From Dyadobacter sp. CY347 (lineage in GTDB: Bacteria > Bacteroidota > Bacteroidia > Cytophagales > Spirosomataceae): 64,000 nucleotides of DNA. Made by a program: the position numbers and the translations under genes. A model generated the notes under the pieces. That model was not told where the DNA came from and searched no databases. It saw only the letters and a program-made list of their open reading frames with translations. This document shows, in pieces, positions 1 through 9,653 of this stretch; positions within the stretch are counted from its first letter, which is position 1, and each line of letters begins with the position of its first letter. The stretch spans positions 186,001-250,000 of the forward strand of contig NZ_JAKFFT010000010.1 of assembly GCF_021502655.1 (NCBI RefSeq), in the 5' to 3' direction.

Positions 1-2
1 CC

Positions 3-542
3 TTTGGCACAACCTGGATCAATTATACAATTTCGAACGCTGATAAGAATGTTACATTAGCATCCCTATCTGGTCTGGATCAAGCGATTAAGGACAAAAG
101 CGAAATGCAGATCAGCACAGCTATTCAACGGATTCTGCTGATGCAAGCGAACAGCTTCTTCCTTGGTGGGCTTCCAATGGTTTCTTTTGCAGATCAACAG
201 GAAAGCATGATTGAAAACAGGATTTTTTCAGGAACAAAAAAATTGCTGGCGATCAGAAAAAGCCTCGATGTAGTCTCAGATACAAAAAATACGCGGTGGC
301 TGCCCAGACACAACATTCACATTGCAGGGTTTGTCCGAAATGGCCGGGAAAAGGCACTTTATTGCATTTTTAATTACAGCAGTGAAAGCGCATACCTGAC
401 CTGGCACTCATTCCGGTATAATGGCTTGGCTCCCGAAAAATTGTACGATTACTGGCGTGAAATTTATTTGGAGCCTGGGAACGATGCCGAATTTTTGGTG
501 CTGGAACCTTATGGATTTTATCTGCTGGAAGTTGTGGCTTAA
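3..542 (+). CDS. Amylosucrase/GH13-type alpha-glucosyl enzyme, C-terminal part
   Basis: The 5' end lies outside the window; the frame is open from base 3 with no start, so only about 179 C-terminal residues are visible. The segment FGTTWINYTISN followed by SLSGLDQAI resembles the SGxxASLAGLE region of GH13 subfamily 4 (amylosucrase) proteins. IQRILLMQANSFFLGGLPM followed by SFADQ matches the late TIM-barrel strand that carries the start-of-subsite loop in these enzymes. After residue 90 comes a beta-rich stretch typical of the GH13 C-terminal domain. Amylosucrases make or remodel alpha-1,4-glucan from sucrose; related family members hydrolyse sucrose or trehalose. The catalytic residues are off-window, so the exact specificity is unknown. 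The next gene is 81 bases downstream on the same strand. Confidence 0.7.
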   Translation, partial: FGTTWINYTISNADKNVTLASLSGLDQAIKDKSEMQISTAIQRILLMQANSFFLGGLPMVSFADQQESMIENRIFSGTKKLLAIRKSLDVVSDTKNTRWLPRHNIHIAGFVRNGREKALYCIFNYSSESAYLTWHSFRYNGLAPEKLYDYWREIYLEPGNDAEFLVLEPYGFYLLEVVA

Positions 543-623
543 ACCACCTAGAAAACTTTCTACGCCCTACATAAACTAATTCAAACAAATTGTATCTTCC
601 GGGGAAAATTATACCCCTCAGGA

Positions 624-3600
624 ATGAAAGAACTTTTACTCGCTTATCTCTTATTCACCTCTTTTATCTGTCAGTCACAATCCTATCAATCCCTTCCCGG
701 AAGGATAGAAGCAGAAGACTACACCGCGATGAACTCGGTTGACACTGAGGAAACCGGGGACGCAGATGGCGGCCGAAATGTTGGCTGGATCCAGGATGGT
801 AGCTGGATGGATTACAACGTTAATGCTTCTGTTACAGGCTACTATACATTTCGTTTCAGGATTGCTAATGGATATAGCCCGGAGGCTACCCTTACCCTAA
901 AATCTGCTAATGGTGATAATCTGGGTCAAAGGATTTTGCCGCAGACCGGTGGAATGCAAAACTATGCCACCATCAGCTTTGTAGCATTGCTCCCACAAGG
1001 CAATCAAACATTAAGAGTATTTGCAGAAAAAGGCGGCTTCAATTTTAATTGGTTTGAAGCTGCTGCATCGCGCAATGTGTCCACGAGGATCGAAGCGGAG
1101 GATTTTGATGCTGTTAGCGACGTCCGGACAGAAACGACCGCTGATACAGACGGGAACCTGAATGTCGGTTACATTGACGATGGCGACTTTTTGGACTACA
1201 ACATTAAACTGACAGGCGGCACTTACACGGCCAATTTCCGGATTGCCAATAGTTACGGCTCCGGCGTAATTGAAATCAAAAACGCTGGCGGAACATTATT
1301 AGGGCAACTGAATGTGCCACAAACAGGCGGCTGGCAAAACTGGGCGACGATCTCCACACAGCTCACCTTACCGGCCGGAAGTCAGGTCATTCACCTCGCA
1401 ACGCCGCAGGGTTCCTTCAATTTAAACTGGTTTGAGCTTATTCCCCAGGGCGAACCCGCCATTGGCGTAGCATTACCCGCAAGAATTCAGGCCGAAAGTT
1501 TTGATGCTTCCAACAACATTGGCACCGAAGCCACCACAGATGAGGGCGGCGGCGAAAATGTAGGCTGGATCCAGGACGACAGCTGGATGGAATATAACGT
1601 AAACTCTCCTGAATCAGGCATTTACACATTAAGTTACCGTGTGGCAAATGGTTACACTCCCGAAGCGTCTTTTGCAATCAAAAAGAGCGATGGGACAGAA
1701 TTAGGCCGCATTACGGTGCCTCAAACAGGCGGTATGCAGGGCTGGCGGACTGTTCATATGCTTGCAGCACTGCCCGCAGGAAATGAAACATTAAAAATCC
1801 AGTCGTTACACAGCGGCTGGAACTTCAATTGGTTCGAAGCCAAGGCGTCAAGGCCGCTCACCGGCAGAATGGAGGCCGAAACATTTGACCTGGCAAGCGA
1901 CGTAAGGACGGAAGAAACTACCGACACCGACGGCGGCTCAACAGTAACGTATATTGACGACAGCGATTGGCTTGATTACAATGTAAAAATCGCTACATCA
2001 GGGACTTACACCATTGGTTTTCGGGTTTCGAATAGTTACGGAAATGGCAATATTGAAATAAAAAATGGGGCTGGCGTTGTCCTGGGAAATGTAAATGTTC
2101 CGCAAACCGGAGGCTGGAATAATTACAGCACCATCCGCACGACAGTTAACCTTCCGGCGGGCAGCCAAATCTTACGCATTTATGCAAATCGCGGGGCATT
2201 TAACCTCAATTGGTTTGAGATTTCAACAGGTTCTGTTCAGGAACAATCGACAATCACATTTAACGAAATTGGCACCAAAGGCTTGGAGGAAGGGACATTT
2301 AACCTGACTGCAACCAGCAATAACAACGAATCGCCAATAACATTCTTTTCTTCCAACACCGCAGTAGCAACCGTTTCCAATGCAACTGGCATCTGGAAGG
2401 CCACGCTTGTAGGCGCCGGACAAACTACGATAACTGCTTCACAGTCGGCAAGTGAACATTATTTGCTAGCTGAAAACGTAAGCAGAATCTTGACAGTTAC
2501 GGAGCAATCCACTCCTGCCAACCCCATTGCCGGAGCTAAAATCATACTCGACCCGAAACGCTGGTATCAGCTGACAAACGCGGCCAATGGACTCGAAGGG
2601 CTCTTTGACGGCAATACGCAGGCGGATGTCCTCACCGGCTGGGGAAAGGCCATTGATTATTATGACGCCTATTATCCGCTGAAAGATGGAGAGCAAATCA
2701 CTTTGGAAAGTGTCAGATTCTTCGATTATACAGGTTCTACGGAAAATCAGCCGTTCATTTTATCTGTTATTGATGACCAATGGAACCGCACTCAGGTAGC
2801 AACATTTACGGGCTCGGTTTATAATGGCTGGGTAGGACCTTATCCTGACAGGGCCTCAAACACGCAATTCACACTGGATACTCCCGTTTCGAACATTCGC
2901 TATCTGGTTTTGACCATTCCAAACCTGCTTCCCACTGAGCTTGAACTATATGGAAGTTACACGCCGGCGCCGCCTCCCAATGCGCCCGGACGCACGAAGA
3001 ATATCAGGTTAAAGGATATGTTGGGTATTAATGGATATGAATGGAATTTCCAGGATGGAGCGCATACCGAGTCACTTGTTGAAGCAAAAGTGAATGCAGC
3101 CAAGAGCTTTTCCGGTTTCAGACATTATATGGATTGGGAAAAACTGGAATCAAGAGAAGGCGTATTTTCTTACAATCCAACATTAAGCGGAAGCTGGAAT
3201 TATGACCTGATTTATGAAAGATTAAAACAGGAGAATATCGAAGTTTTAGCGTGCTTGAAGACGCTCCCAGGCTGGATGTTAGCCTCTTACCCGGAAGGCG
3301 AAAGGGATTCGGAGAACGTGCCGGTCCGTTACGGAAAGGATTTCAAAGATCCGCTTTCCTACATTGAGCAGGCCAGAGTTGCGTTCCAGTATGTGGCGCG
3401 CTATGGCAGTAATGTGAATGTTGATCCGTCATTATTGAAAGTAGACACGATTCCAAGATGGCACGGCGACTATGCCAACACAGTAAAAATCGGTCTGGAC
3501 CTGATCAAATACATTGAATGTGACAATGAGCGTGACAAATGGTGGAAAGGCAGAAAAGGTTACCAGACCGCTCGTGAATATGCAGCCAACATTTCCGCTT

Positions 3601-4781
3601 TTTATGATGGTCATAAAAATACAATGGGAGCAGGAGTAGGCGTCAAAAACGCTGATCCGAATATGAAAGTCGTGATTGCAGGAATGGTCACGGGCCCTGA
3701 TTATCTGAAAGGAATGGTCGACTGGTGCAAGGAATTCAGAGGTTACCGGCCCGACGGGAGCTTGAATCTCTGCTGGGATATCGTCAATTTCCACCTTTAT
3801 ACAGATGATGCTTCTTCAAACCAAAGTGGAACATCCGGTCGCGGCGTCGCGCCTGAGGTTGGTGTCGCGCACTTTATGCTCGATAATTTTGTAAAAACAT
3901 CCAAAGAAATTTCGCAGGATATGCCGGTTTGGATTACAGAAGCAGGTTATGACCTCGCACAGACCAGCCCTTTGAAAGTCATCCCAATTGGTGACAAATC
4001 GCCTAAACAGACTCAGGCAGACTGGATTTTGCGCACTTCACTGTTTTCCGCCCGTCATGGAATTGAAAAGGTTTTTTACTTTCAAATGTATGACGATAAC
4101 CCTGCCTGGGACTGGATGTTCGGGACTTCCGGGTTGTTGAATGATGATCTGTCGCGCAGGCCGGTTTCTGATTTTTTTATCCAAACTAAAAACCTTTTCG
4201 GCGATTACGTTTACAAGGAAACCATTCACGCTGACCCGGTTGTGGATCGCTATGAGCTGAATGGGAAGTCGCTGTTTATCCTTGCTATCCCGGATGAAGT
4301 AGGCCGCACAGCCGAATACACCCTTGATCTGGGAGAACCTGGTATTGCAAAAATATATACCCCAACCGCAGGAAGCGATTATATGGCAATGCAGGAAAAA
4401 GGCATTGTAGATGGGAAAGTAACGGTTACAGTTACGGAAACGCCCATTTTCGTCATCGCTTCCAGCGCGCCCAATGCACGGACAGCAGCGACGGCTGCCG
4501 AATTAAACGGAGAATTGCCGTTGCATGAAGATGTTAATGTCTTCCCAAATCCGGCAACAGACTTTGTAAACGTTGAACTGGCAAATGAGAACAGCGCAGA
4601 TGTTGAAGTAAAGGTTTTTGATGCAAAATCAGGAAAACTATATAAAAATAACCTGGTGCAGAAGCCTGCAAATAAGCTCTCGCACAAACTCAACCTCACG
4701 CAGTTGCCGGTTGGTGCTTATATCATCGAGGTGAAACAGGGAAATCAAAGCACATTCCGCAAAGTGGCAAAGGTGCATTGA
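624..4781 (+). CDS. Secreted multi-modular glycoside hydrolase: four CBM6-like modules, clan GH-A barrel, T9SS tail
   Basis: A 1385-residue exported protein. Residues 1-20 form a signal peptide. Four CBM6-like modules follow at about 23-147, 151-272, 287-407 and 411-533, each opening with an (R)IEAEDF/Y-type strand and closing with NWFE. They alternate in sequence (1 resembles 3, 2 resembles 4). Residues 538-622 look like a bacterial Ig-like domain and 630-780 like a discoidin/galactose-binding fold. Residues 795-1210 form a TIM-barrel-like domain with ECDNE (E969, acid/base candidate after N) and WITEAGYD (E1106, nucleophile candidate), the clan GH-A pattern. The last 75 residues start VNVFPNPATD and end in a conserved beta-sandwich, the type A sorting domain exported by T9SS and usually anchored or released at the cell surface. 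I cannot assign the GH family; GH5, GH30 or GH39-like are all possible. The substrate is probably a plant or microbial polysaccharide. Confidence 0.8.
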   Translation: MKELLLAYLLFTSFICQSQSYQSLPGRIEAEDYTAMNSVDTEETGDADGGRNVGWIQDGSWMDYNVNASVTGYYTFRFRIANGYSPEATLTLKSANGDNLGQRILPQTGGMQNYATISFVALLPQGNQTLRVFAEKGGFNFNWFEAAASRNVSTRIEAEDFDAVSDVRTETTADTDGNLNVGYIDDGDFLDYNIKLTGGTYTANFRIANSYGSGVIEIKNAGGTLLGQLNVPQTGGWQNWATISTQLTLPAGSQVIHLATPQGSFNLNWFELIPQGEPAIGVALPARIQAESFDASNNIGTEATTDEGGGENVGWIQDDSWMEYNVNSPESGIYTLSYRVANGYTPEASFAIKKSDGTELGRITVPQTGGMQGWRTVHMLAALPAGNETLKIQSLHSGWNFNWFEAKASRPLTGRMEAETFDLASDVRTEETTDTDGGSTVTYIDDSDWLDYNVKIATSGTYTIGFRVSNSYGNGNIEIKNGAGVVLGNVNVPQTGGWNNYSTIRTTVNLPAGSQILRIYANRGAFNLNWFEISTGSVQEQSTITFNEIGTKGLEEGTFNLTATSNNNESPITFFSSNTAVATVSNATGIWKATLVGAGQTTITASQSASEHYLLAENVSRILTVTEQSTPANPIAGAKIILDPKRWYQLTNAANGLEGLFDGNTQADVLTGWGKAIDYYDAYYPLKDGEQITLESVRFFDYTGSTENQPFILSVIDDQWNRTQVATFTGSVYNGWVGPYPDRASNTQFTLDTPVSNIRYLVLTIPNLLPTELELYGSYTPAPPPNAPGRTKNIRLKDMLGINGYEWNFQDGAHTESLVEAKVNAAKSFSGFRHYMDWEKLESREGVFSYNPTLSGSWNYDLIYERLKQENIEVLACLKTLPGWMLASYPEGERDSENVPVRYGKDFKDPLSYIEQARVAFQYVARYGSNVNVDPSLLKVDTIPRWHGDYANTVKIGLDLIKYIECDNERDKWWKGRKGYQTAREYAANISAFYDGHKNTMGAGVGVKNADPNMKVVIAGMVTGPDYLKGMVDWCKEFRGYRPDGSLNLCWDIVNFHLYTDDASSNQSGTSGRGVAPEVGVAHFMLDNFVKTSKEISQDMPVWITEAGYDLAQTSPLKVIPIGDKSPKQTQADWILRTSLFSARHGIEKVFYFQMYDDNPAWDWMFGTSGLLNDDLSRRPVSDFFIQTKNLFGDYVYKETIHADPVVDRYELNGKSLFILAIPDEVGRTAEYTLDLGEPGIAKIYTPTAGSDYMAMQEKGIVDGKVTVTVTETPIFVIASSAPNARTAATAAELNGELPLHEDVNVFPNPATDFVNVELANENSADVEVKVFDAKSGKLYKNNLVQKPANKLSHKLNLTQLPVGAYIIEVKQGNQSTFRKVAKVH

Positions 4782-4802
4782 GCATGCCAACATGACTATG
4801 CG

Positions 4803-4843
4803 CGCCTGGAATTCAACATTAAAGTTAATTCCAGGCGTTTTTT
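4803..4843 (+). terminator. Rho-independent terminator of the CBM6/GH-A gene
   Basis: Perfect 11-bp stem CGCCTGGAATT / AATTCCAGGCG (4803-4813 and 4827-4837) with a 13-base loop and six T directly after. It lies 21 bases after the upstream stop. The opposite strand has no T tract, so it serves the plus strand. Confidence 0.9.
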
Positions 4844-4845
4844 AT

Positions 4846-5859
4846 TTAATTCAAATAATGCGCTGTCCCACGATTTGCCATGCGGCTTCCATCGAGCTTT
4901 GCAATGTTGAATTTGTCCCGGTATTCTTTCGGCGTAACGCCTGTGCTTTTTTTGAACAACTGTCGAAACGATTTCAGATCATTGTAACCGGAGTTCAGCA
5001 TGACTTCCAAAACGCTCTGGTCAGTTTGTGCCAGCAGTTTTTTTGCGGCTTCAATGCGCGTCCTTTGCAAATATTCGATTGGCGTAACACCAACTGCCTG
5101 CTTAAAACGCCGCACCACATTTCGCCTGCTGGCCGGAATATCCTGAATCAAAGCTTCAATTGTGCTTCCTTCCTGATACTCCTTTTCAATTTTTTGCTGC
5201 GCCATATTCACCAAACCGTCTCCATGGTCCGAAGAAGGTGAGAATGTTCCGAAATACGTTTGCTGCTCCCGGTCCATATCAATGGCAAACATTTTCGCCG
5301 TGCGCAGCGTAAGTTCTTTTCCGCAAAATCGCTGGATTAAATAAAGCATTAAATGAAAGCTGCTGGTTGCGCCGCCACTGGTATAGATTCCCTTGTCGTC
5401 CGTTACAACCGCATCACTTTTCATGATTACGTCCGGGAAGTTTGAAGCCAATGCCATAGCGGCATCAATGTGCGTTGTGGCTTCTTTTCCATTCAGTAAG
5501 CCGGCAGCAGCGAGTAAAAAGGCACCTGTACAAAAGCTTGCGATCTCGGCCCCATTCTGATATTGCTCCCAAAGCCAGGGAATGCAGATTTGATTTTTTG
5601 CTATGGAAATTTTCAAGTCTCCCGCACCGAATGCCGGCACCAAAATCAGATTTTGCTGCGGCGCTGCGGTGACCGAACTGATCTCATAAGCCCCATAGAA
5701 CTGGCTAGGATAAGTTTCAGGAGAAAAAAGATTAATATTGAAAAAAGGAGCGCCGTTCTCCCGCTCGTAAAACATATTTGCCGATTCGAAAACATCCAGG
5801 ATTGCCGCTACACTTAGCAAACGATGCTTATTTGTAATCAAAAGACCTAACTGTATCAT
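4846..5859 (-). CDS. GlxA family transcriptional regulator (DJ-1/PfpI-like domain plus AraC HTH)
   Basis: 337 residues. Residues 1-195 match the class I glutamine-amidotransferase/DJ-1-like domain of GlxA regulators, with the nucleophile-elbow-like motif SFCTGAFLLAAAGLL near residue 110 and a conserved ATTHID segment after it. Residues 230-325 are an AraC-type double helix-turn-helix, ending with the signature region YNDLKSFRQLFKKSTGVTPKEYR. Such proteins usually activate catabolic genes, and the N-terminal domain is generally a sensor without proven enzymatic activity. The gene stands alone: the convergent neighbour ends at 4781 and the next gene starts at 6089 on the other strand. No target operator can be read from the sequence. 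Confidence 0.88.
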   Translation of the reverse strand: MIQLGLLITNKHRLLSVAAILDVFESANMFYERENGAPFFNINLFSPETYPSQFYGAYEISSVTAAPQQNLILVPAFGAGDLKISIAKNQICIPWLWEQYQNGAEIASFCTGAFLLAAAGLLNGKEATTHIDAAMALASNFPDVIMKSDAVVTDDKGIYTSGGATSSFHLMLYLIQRFCGKELTLRTAKMFAIDMDREQQTYFGTFSPSSDHGDGLVNMAQQKIEKEYQEGSTIEALIQDIPASRRNVVRRFKQAVGVTPIEYLQRTRIEAAKKLLAQTDQSVLEVMLNSGYNDLKSFRQLFKKSTGVTPKEYRDKFNIAKLDGSRMANRGTAHYLN

Positions 5860-6088
5860 TGTTATAGCGATTTAAAGGCAAAGTGTGCGACAATATAATA
5901 TTATTTTGTCTCAAATGCCCCTATTTGTTGATTTTAAAAGCCATGCATTTTAAAATGATAATCTTACTTTTGTAATAAACAATAGTATTATAGGAATATG
6001 AGCGAGGCCGGATGTAAATGAACTTACAGCTTTCTAATCCAATGCTATTCGTGTAAATCCGTGTATCCGTGGCTAAAAATCAAAAATC

Positions 6089-6586
6089 ATGAGCAAATCA
6101 AAATTCGAAACATCCCTGGAATCAGGCGTCCATAACCAACTGCAATCACTAATTGGAACCTGGAAAGGCACCACCAAAACCTGGTTCGAGCCAGGCGTTG
6201 TAGCAGATGAATCCCCGATGGAAGGAACGATCCGCTCCATATTAGGCGGCAGGTTTCTCATGCACGAATACAAAGGATCACTAAGCGAAAAGTCCTTCGA
6301 AGGCATAGCAATCTACGGCTACGACATCCCAAACAACAATTTCCAATCCGCCTGGATCGACAGTTTCCACATGGGCACCGGCATCATGTTATCCAGCGGC
6401 GCCCCTTCAGCATCCGGCTTTTCCGCCTTAGGCAGTTACGGTGGCCCCGAAATCCCCGAACCCTGGGGCTGGCGAACCGTAGTCGGGCTCACAGACAACG
6501 AAACCCTCATCATCACAGCCTACAACATTTCCCCGGAAGGCCAGGAAGACAAAGCCACAGAAACCATTTACAAGCGGATTGCATAA
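6089..6586 (+). CDS. DUF1579 family protein
   Basis: 165 residues, no signal peptide. The start of the domain, LQSLIGTWKGTTKTWFEPG, and the following GRFLMHEYKGSL and FEGIAIYGYD strands are characteristic of DUF1579, a lipocalin-like beta-barrel family of unknown function. The whole protein is one domain of normal length. The ATG follows a purine-poor leader; the 30 bases before it contain a repeated CCGTGT-type sequence (6048-6074) resembling dispersed intergenic repeats of many genomes. It converges with the nuclease gene, leaving 2 bases between stops. Function unknown. Confidence 0.8.
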   Translation: MSKSKFETSLESGVHNQLQSLIGTWKGTTKTWFEPGVVADESPMEGTIRSILGGRFLMHEYKGSLSEKSFEGIAIYGYDIPNNNFQSAWIDSFHMGTGIMLSSGAPSASGFSALGSYGGPEIPEPWGWRTVVGLTDNETLIITAYNISPEGQEDKATETIYKRIA

Positions 6587-6588
6587 AC

Positions 6589-7737
6589 TCACAACTGAGC
6601 CAGTTCTCTCTTAATAAATGTTTCCAGTTCCTCTTTGGTCGGCAGCTCTACGATATATTTGCTCACAAACAGCGGCATATCGCTGTCTGCAACCGCATAT
6701 TCGATCAGCGCTTTATTCTGGTCCGTAACAAGCAACAGTCCGACGGGCGGATTGTCACTCGGCTGCATGACCTCTTTTTTATAATAGTTAATATATGTTT
6801 TTAGCTGCCCGATATGCTCGTGCTTGGCCTCTTTTGTTTTCAACTCCACCAACACATGGCATTTCAGAATGCGGTGATAAAAAACCAGATCGATGAAGAA
6901 ATATTCTCCGCCCATCGTAATGCGTTTTTGTTTCGCTTCAAAGCAAAATCCATGGCCAAGTTCTATTAAAAATTCTTCCAGATTATCAATCAGCGCTTGT
7001 TGCAGATCATTCTCATAAACTACTTCCTTGGCTTTCAACCCTAGAAATTCAAATGTAAATGGTGATTTAATGAGATCAGCCAGATTTGCTTTTTCCGAAG
7101 TTTCATTCACATGCAAACGGAGCTTCTGTGTGTCAACGCTCAATCCTGAACGCTCAAAATAAAGCGTATTAATCTGCCGCTTCAACTCACTCACGCTCCA
7201 ATTACCTTTAATGCATTCGGATTCGTAGAAAGCGCGTTTTTCTGCTGAACCAATTGGAAACAACTGAACAAGATGCGTGTAAGATAGATTTCCAATAAGC
7301 TTCTCTTGCTCGAATTGAATATCACAACTTGTGTCGCTGTCTTGCGCGACATTGGCTTCCACAATTTCAACTAATTCATTATCAGCACCTGATAATTTGG
7401 CAATCGGCAATTGCCAAATTGAAGAGCCCTTTATTCCAAGCTGTTTTAATTGCTGGTCCACGATTCTTGAAATGTCAGGATATAGCAAGTAAAATTGTCT
7501 GCAAAGTCGCAGGTTTCGGGCTGAAAAAGCATTCTGTCCCAGAGAATCAGCAAGCCTTTGGAGCAACTTATCTCCATACTTAGCCCGGTCTTCTCCATTC
7601 TGTTCAAACTCTACAATATAAAAGCCGACCAGCCAATTTTTAAGCGTAACATGCTTGTTAATCGCTTTGACAGCATTTTGTTGAAGAGTTGTGTGCGTCG
7701 TCTGAATGGCATTCACCAATCCATTGTAGTTTTTCAT
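6589..7737 (-). CDS. YhcG-type PDDEXK nuclease (DUF1016)
   Basis: 382 residues. Residues 1-180 match the DUF1016 N-terminal domain, an alpha-helical winged-helix-like module (motifs KNWLVGFYIVEFEQNG, YGDKLLQRLADSL, LRLCRQFYLLYP). The C-terminal 150 residues are a PD-(D/E)XK nuclease: the strand YFFIDLVFYH carries the catalytic Asp, and HVLVELKTK carries the Glu-x-Lys pair, followed by a GQLKTYINYY helix. The family is widespread, often near restriction-modification or mobile regions, and is suspected to act in genome maintenance or defence; its role is not established. Here it stands alone between ordinary genes with no methylase nearby. Confidence 0.9.
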   Translation of the reverse strand: MKNYNGLVNAIQTTHTTLQQNAVKAINKHVTLKNWLVGFYIVEFEQNGEDRAKYGDKLLQRLADSLGQNAFSARNLRLCRQFYLLYPDISRIVDQQLKQLGIKGSSIWQLPIAKLSGADNELVEIVEANVAQDSDTSCDIQFEQEKLIGNLSYTHLVQLFPIGSAEKRAFYESECIKGNWSVSELKRQINTLYFERSGLSVDTQKLRLHVNETSEKANLADLIKSPFTFEFLGLKAKEVVYENDLQQALIDNLEEFLIELGHGFCFEAKQKRITMGGEYFFIDLVFYHRILKCHVLVELKTKEAKHEHIGQLKTYINYYKKEVMQPSDNPPVGLLLVTDQNKALIEYAVADSDMPLFVSKYIVELPTKEELETFIKRELAQL

Positions 7738-7865
7738 AGTAGTCAGATGATAGTGTAAAAATTTAAACGTTGGTAAAGTATATCTTTCACCTCACTAGCA
7801 CCCAAACCATTCTCCCAATGGCATGAATTTGTTAACTATCGGTAAAAGGTTAATAATTTGTTCAG

Positions 7866-9035
7866 ATGAAATACTTGGTTCGGCTTTTGATTGTGGTTTT
7901 GGTTGTGGGTTTTGCCGTTTCCTGTAAGCCTGTGCCGGTTTCACATTGGTTTCCGGTGACGCCGCGGGAACATTATGAGAAGGAACTCTATAAGGCTAAA
8001 ATGGAGAAGACCGCCGCGGGCCAAACGTGGTTCAGAGTTGGTGAGGCTGTGTTGAATGATTCGGTATTTTCACTTGCACCTTATCAGGAGCGGTTTTTTC
8101 TGGGTGATTCCGTGCCGGCGCAGGCGATCCTGTTGAAGGTTCCTGAAGGGCGAAGACTGGTTATAGCGCCTACCCGTGAAGAGGGCGACACATCTGCCCA
8201 TTTCTTTATGGAACTCTATAAAATCAAGCGCAACGGAAAGCCGCAGCGACTCGACTACATCAGCGATAAAACACAAACATTAACCTACACAAACGACGAC
8301 TCCGACACATTACTCCTGCGCCTGCAAACCGGCCTGAATGAACAAACGGCTGTGTCACTCTCCCTCACCACCGAACCGGCATTAGGCTTCCCGGTTTCCG
8401 GACATAGCATGTCATCCGTGATTAGTTTCTGGGGTGCGGACCGCGATGGTGGGGTGCGGTCACATGAAGGAATTGATATCCGGGCCAAACGCGGAACACC
8501 TGTTATTGCAGCGCAAAATGGCTTTGTGACGCAAACAGGCACCAATAATCTGGGTGGGAAGGTTGTGTTTCTTTCATCCGTGAGCAGCTCCTATTCTCTA
8601 TACTATGCACATTTGGACAGTCAAATGGTTTCAGTTGGCCAGCGGGTGATCGTTGGAGATACACTTGGATTGGTTGGAAATACGGGTAATGCAATCACAA
8701 CGGCGCCGCATTTACATTTTGGGATCTATGCACGTGGCTCAGGGGCCGTTAATCCGTTACCATTTATCGATAATCGTAAAGAAAAAATCCCAGGCTTGCC
8801 CGAGCGGTCACGCTGGCTGGGCGATACGGTCCACATTCGGCGTAAAGCCAATTTATATGTTTCTCCCCAATTTGAAAAGTCCGGGCAGATCGCTTCGCTG
8901 CCCGCTAATACGTTGGTAAGGATATTGGGTGAAATGGCAAAAGGATTCAGGGTAGAAACAGAAAACGGCGCAAAAGGATATATTCCTACCGTGCCGTTCG
9001 AGGCTTATTCGAAACAGATTTCTTCAATTGAATAA
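7866..9035 (+). CDS. M23 family metallopeptidase, lipoprotein
   Basis: 389 residues. The N-terminus is a lipoprotein signal with lipobox FAVSC (C20), so the mature protein is membrane-anchored. Residues 185-300 are a LytM/peptidase M23 domain with zinc-site residues H200 and D204 (HEGID) and the HLHFG motif H282/H284; YAHLDS and VGNTGN are also conserved. Residues 305-375 resemble a bacterial SH3 domain (sequence with TVHIRRKANLYVSP), which typically binds peptidoglycan. Predicted role: peptidoglycan endopeptidase or amidase activator. It is convergent with the small lipoprotein gene, 12 bases apart. Confidence 0.9.
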   Translation: MKYLVRLLIVVLVVGFAVSCKPVPVSHWFPVTPREHYEKELYKAKMEKTAAGQTWFRVGEAVLNDSVFSLAPYQERFFLGDSVPAQAILLKVPEGRRLVIAPTREEGDTSAHFFMELYKIKRNGKPQRLDYISDKTQTLTYTNDDSDTLLLRLQTGLNEQTAVSLSLTTEPALGFPVSGHSMSSVISFWGADRDGGVRSHEGIDIRAKRGTPVIAAQNGFVTQTGTNNLGGKVVFLSSVSSSYSLYYAHLDSQMVSVGQRVIVGDTLGLVGNTGNAITTAPHLHFGIYARGSGAVNPLPFIDNRKEKIPGLPERSRWLGDTVHIRRKANLYVSPQFEKSGQIASLPANTLVRILGEMAKGFRVETENGAKGYIPTVPFEAYSKQISSIE

Positions 9036-9047
9036 TACAAAAACAAA

Positions 9048-9452
9048 CTATTGCTTGTCAGCGATCATCTCAATGTCCTGGCCTTCAAAAACCACGAAAA
9101 TGTTCAGCTTATTGGATTTTACACTTCCCACTTTTTCGGTTCCTTCGTAAATGTCGATCCCTGTGCTTCCGGAATTTTTCAGGTTTAATGTTCCCAGATC
9201 TTCGTCCGGCTCAGAAACGCCATCCACCTTTGCCTTCATCTTTGCGGTCACAACTTCGGCGGAAAACTTATCCAGGTGAACTGTAATTAATGATCCATTC
9301 AAAGGCCTTTTAACCCCGTCGACATTCAACTCTGTAACCTTGTATGTGCCCGCCACCTGCGCGGCCAGTTCAGGCGCAGGATCTTTGTCTTTGTCCTTCT
9401 TGCAGGCAAAAAATAATGTACTCAGGAATAGAATCAGAAAAATCTTTTTCAT
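9048..9452 (-). CDS. Small lipoprotein of unknown function
   Basis: 134 residues with a clear lipoprotein signal peptide (lipobox FFAC, C17) followed by a Lys/Asp-rich linker KKDKDKDPAPE. The rest (residues 30-134) is predicted to be beta-rich, beginning VAGTYKVTELNVDG, like many Bacteroidota lipocalin-like or 'lipid-binding' small lipoproteins. I do not recognise a named family. The gene converges with the M23 peptidase; upstream 9453-9653 is non-coding and AT-rich without a visible RNA gene. Confidence 0.7.
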   Translation of the reverse strand: MKKIFLILFLSTLFFACKKDKDKDPAPELAAQVAGTYKVTELNVDGVKRPLNGSLITVHLDKFSAEVVTAKMKAKVDGVSEPDEDLGTLNLKNSGSTGIDIYEGTEKVGSVKSNKLNIFVVFEGQDIEMIADKQ

Positions 9453-9653
9453 GGCTGTTTTGATTAAATATTCAATAAATAGATATTATAAATTGTCCTT
9501 TTTGACTCAACAAAGGTAGATCCGTAGCAGCGCGGCAATCAATCCTCTGAAAGTAGGATTTTCGAAAAATCATGCTTTTACAGGATATTATTGAAAGGTT
9601 TTATTTAAGAATTTTACACCCGTAATTTTCAAGTCAAAACTCCTCTGCAATCG

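Noticed and set aside
4792..5241. Plus-strand open frame opposite the GlxA-type gene
   Set aside because: It is the antisense of the well-supported regulator and its translation is Cys- and Phe-rich without a family pattern.
6048..6074. CCGTGT-rich sequence before the DUF1579 gene as a regulatory site
   Set aside because: It looks like a common dispersed intergenic sequence and no symmetry or promoter match supports a specific role.
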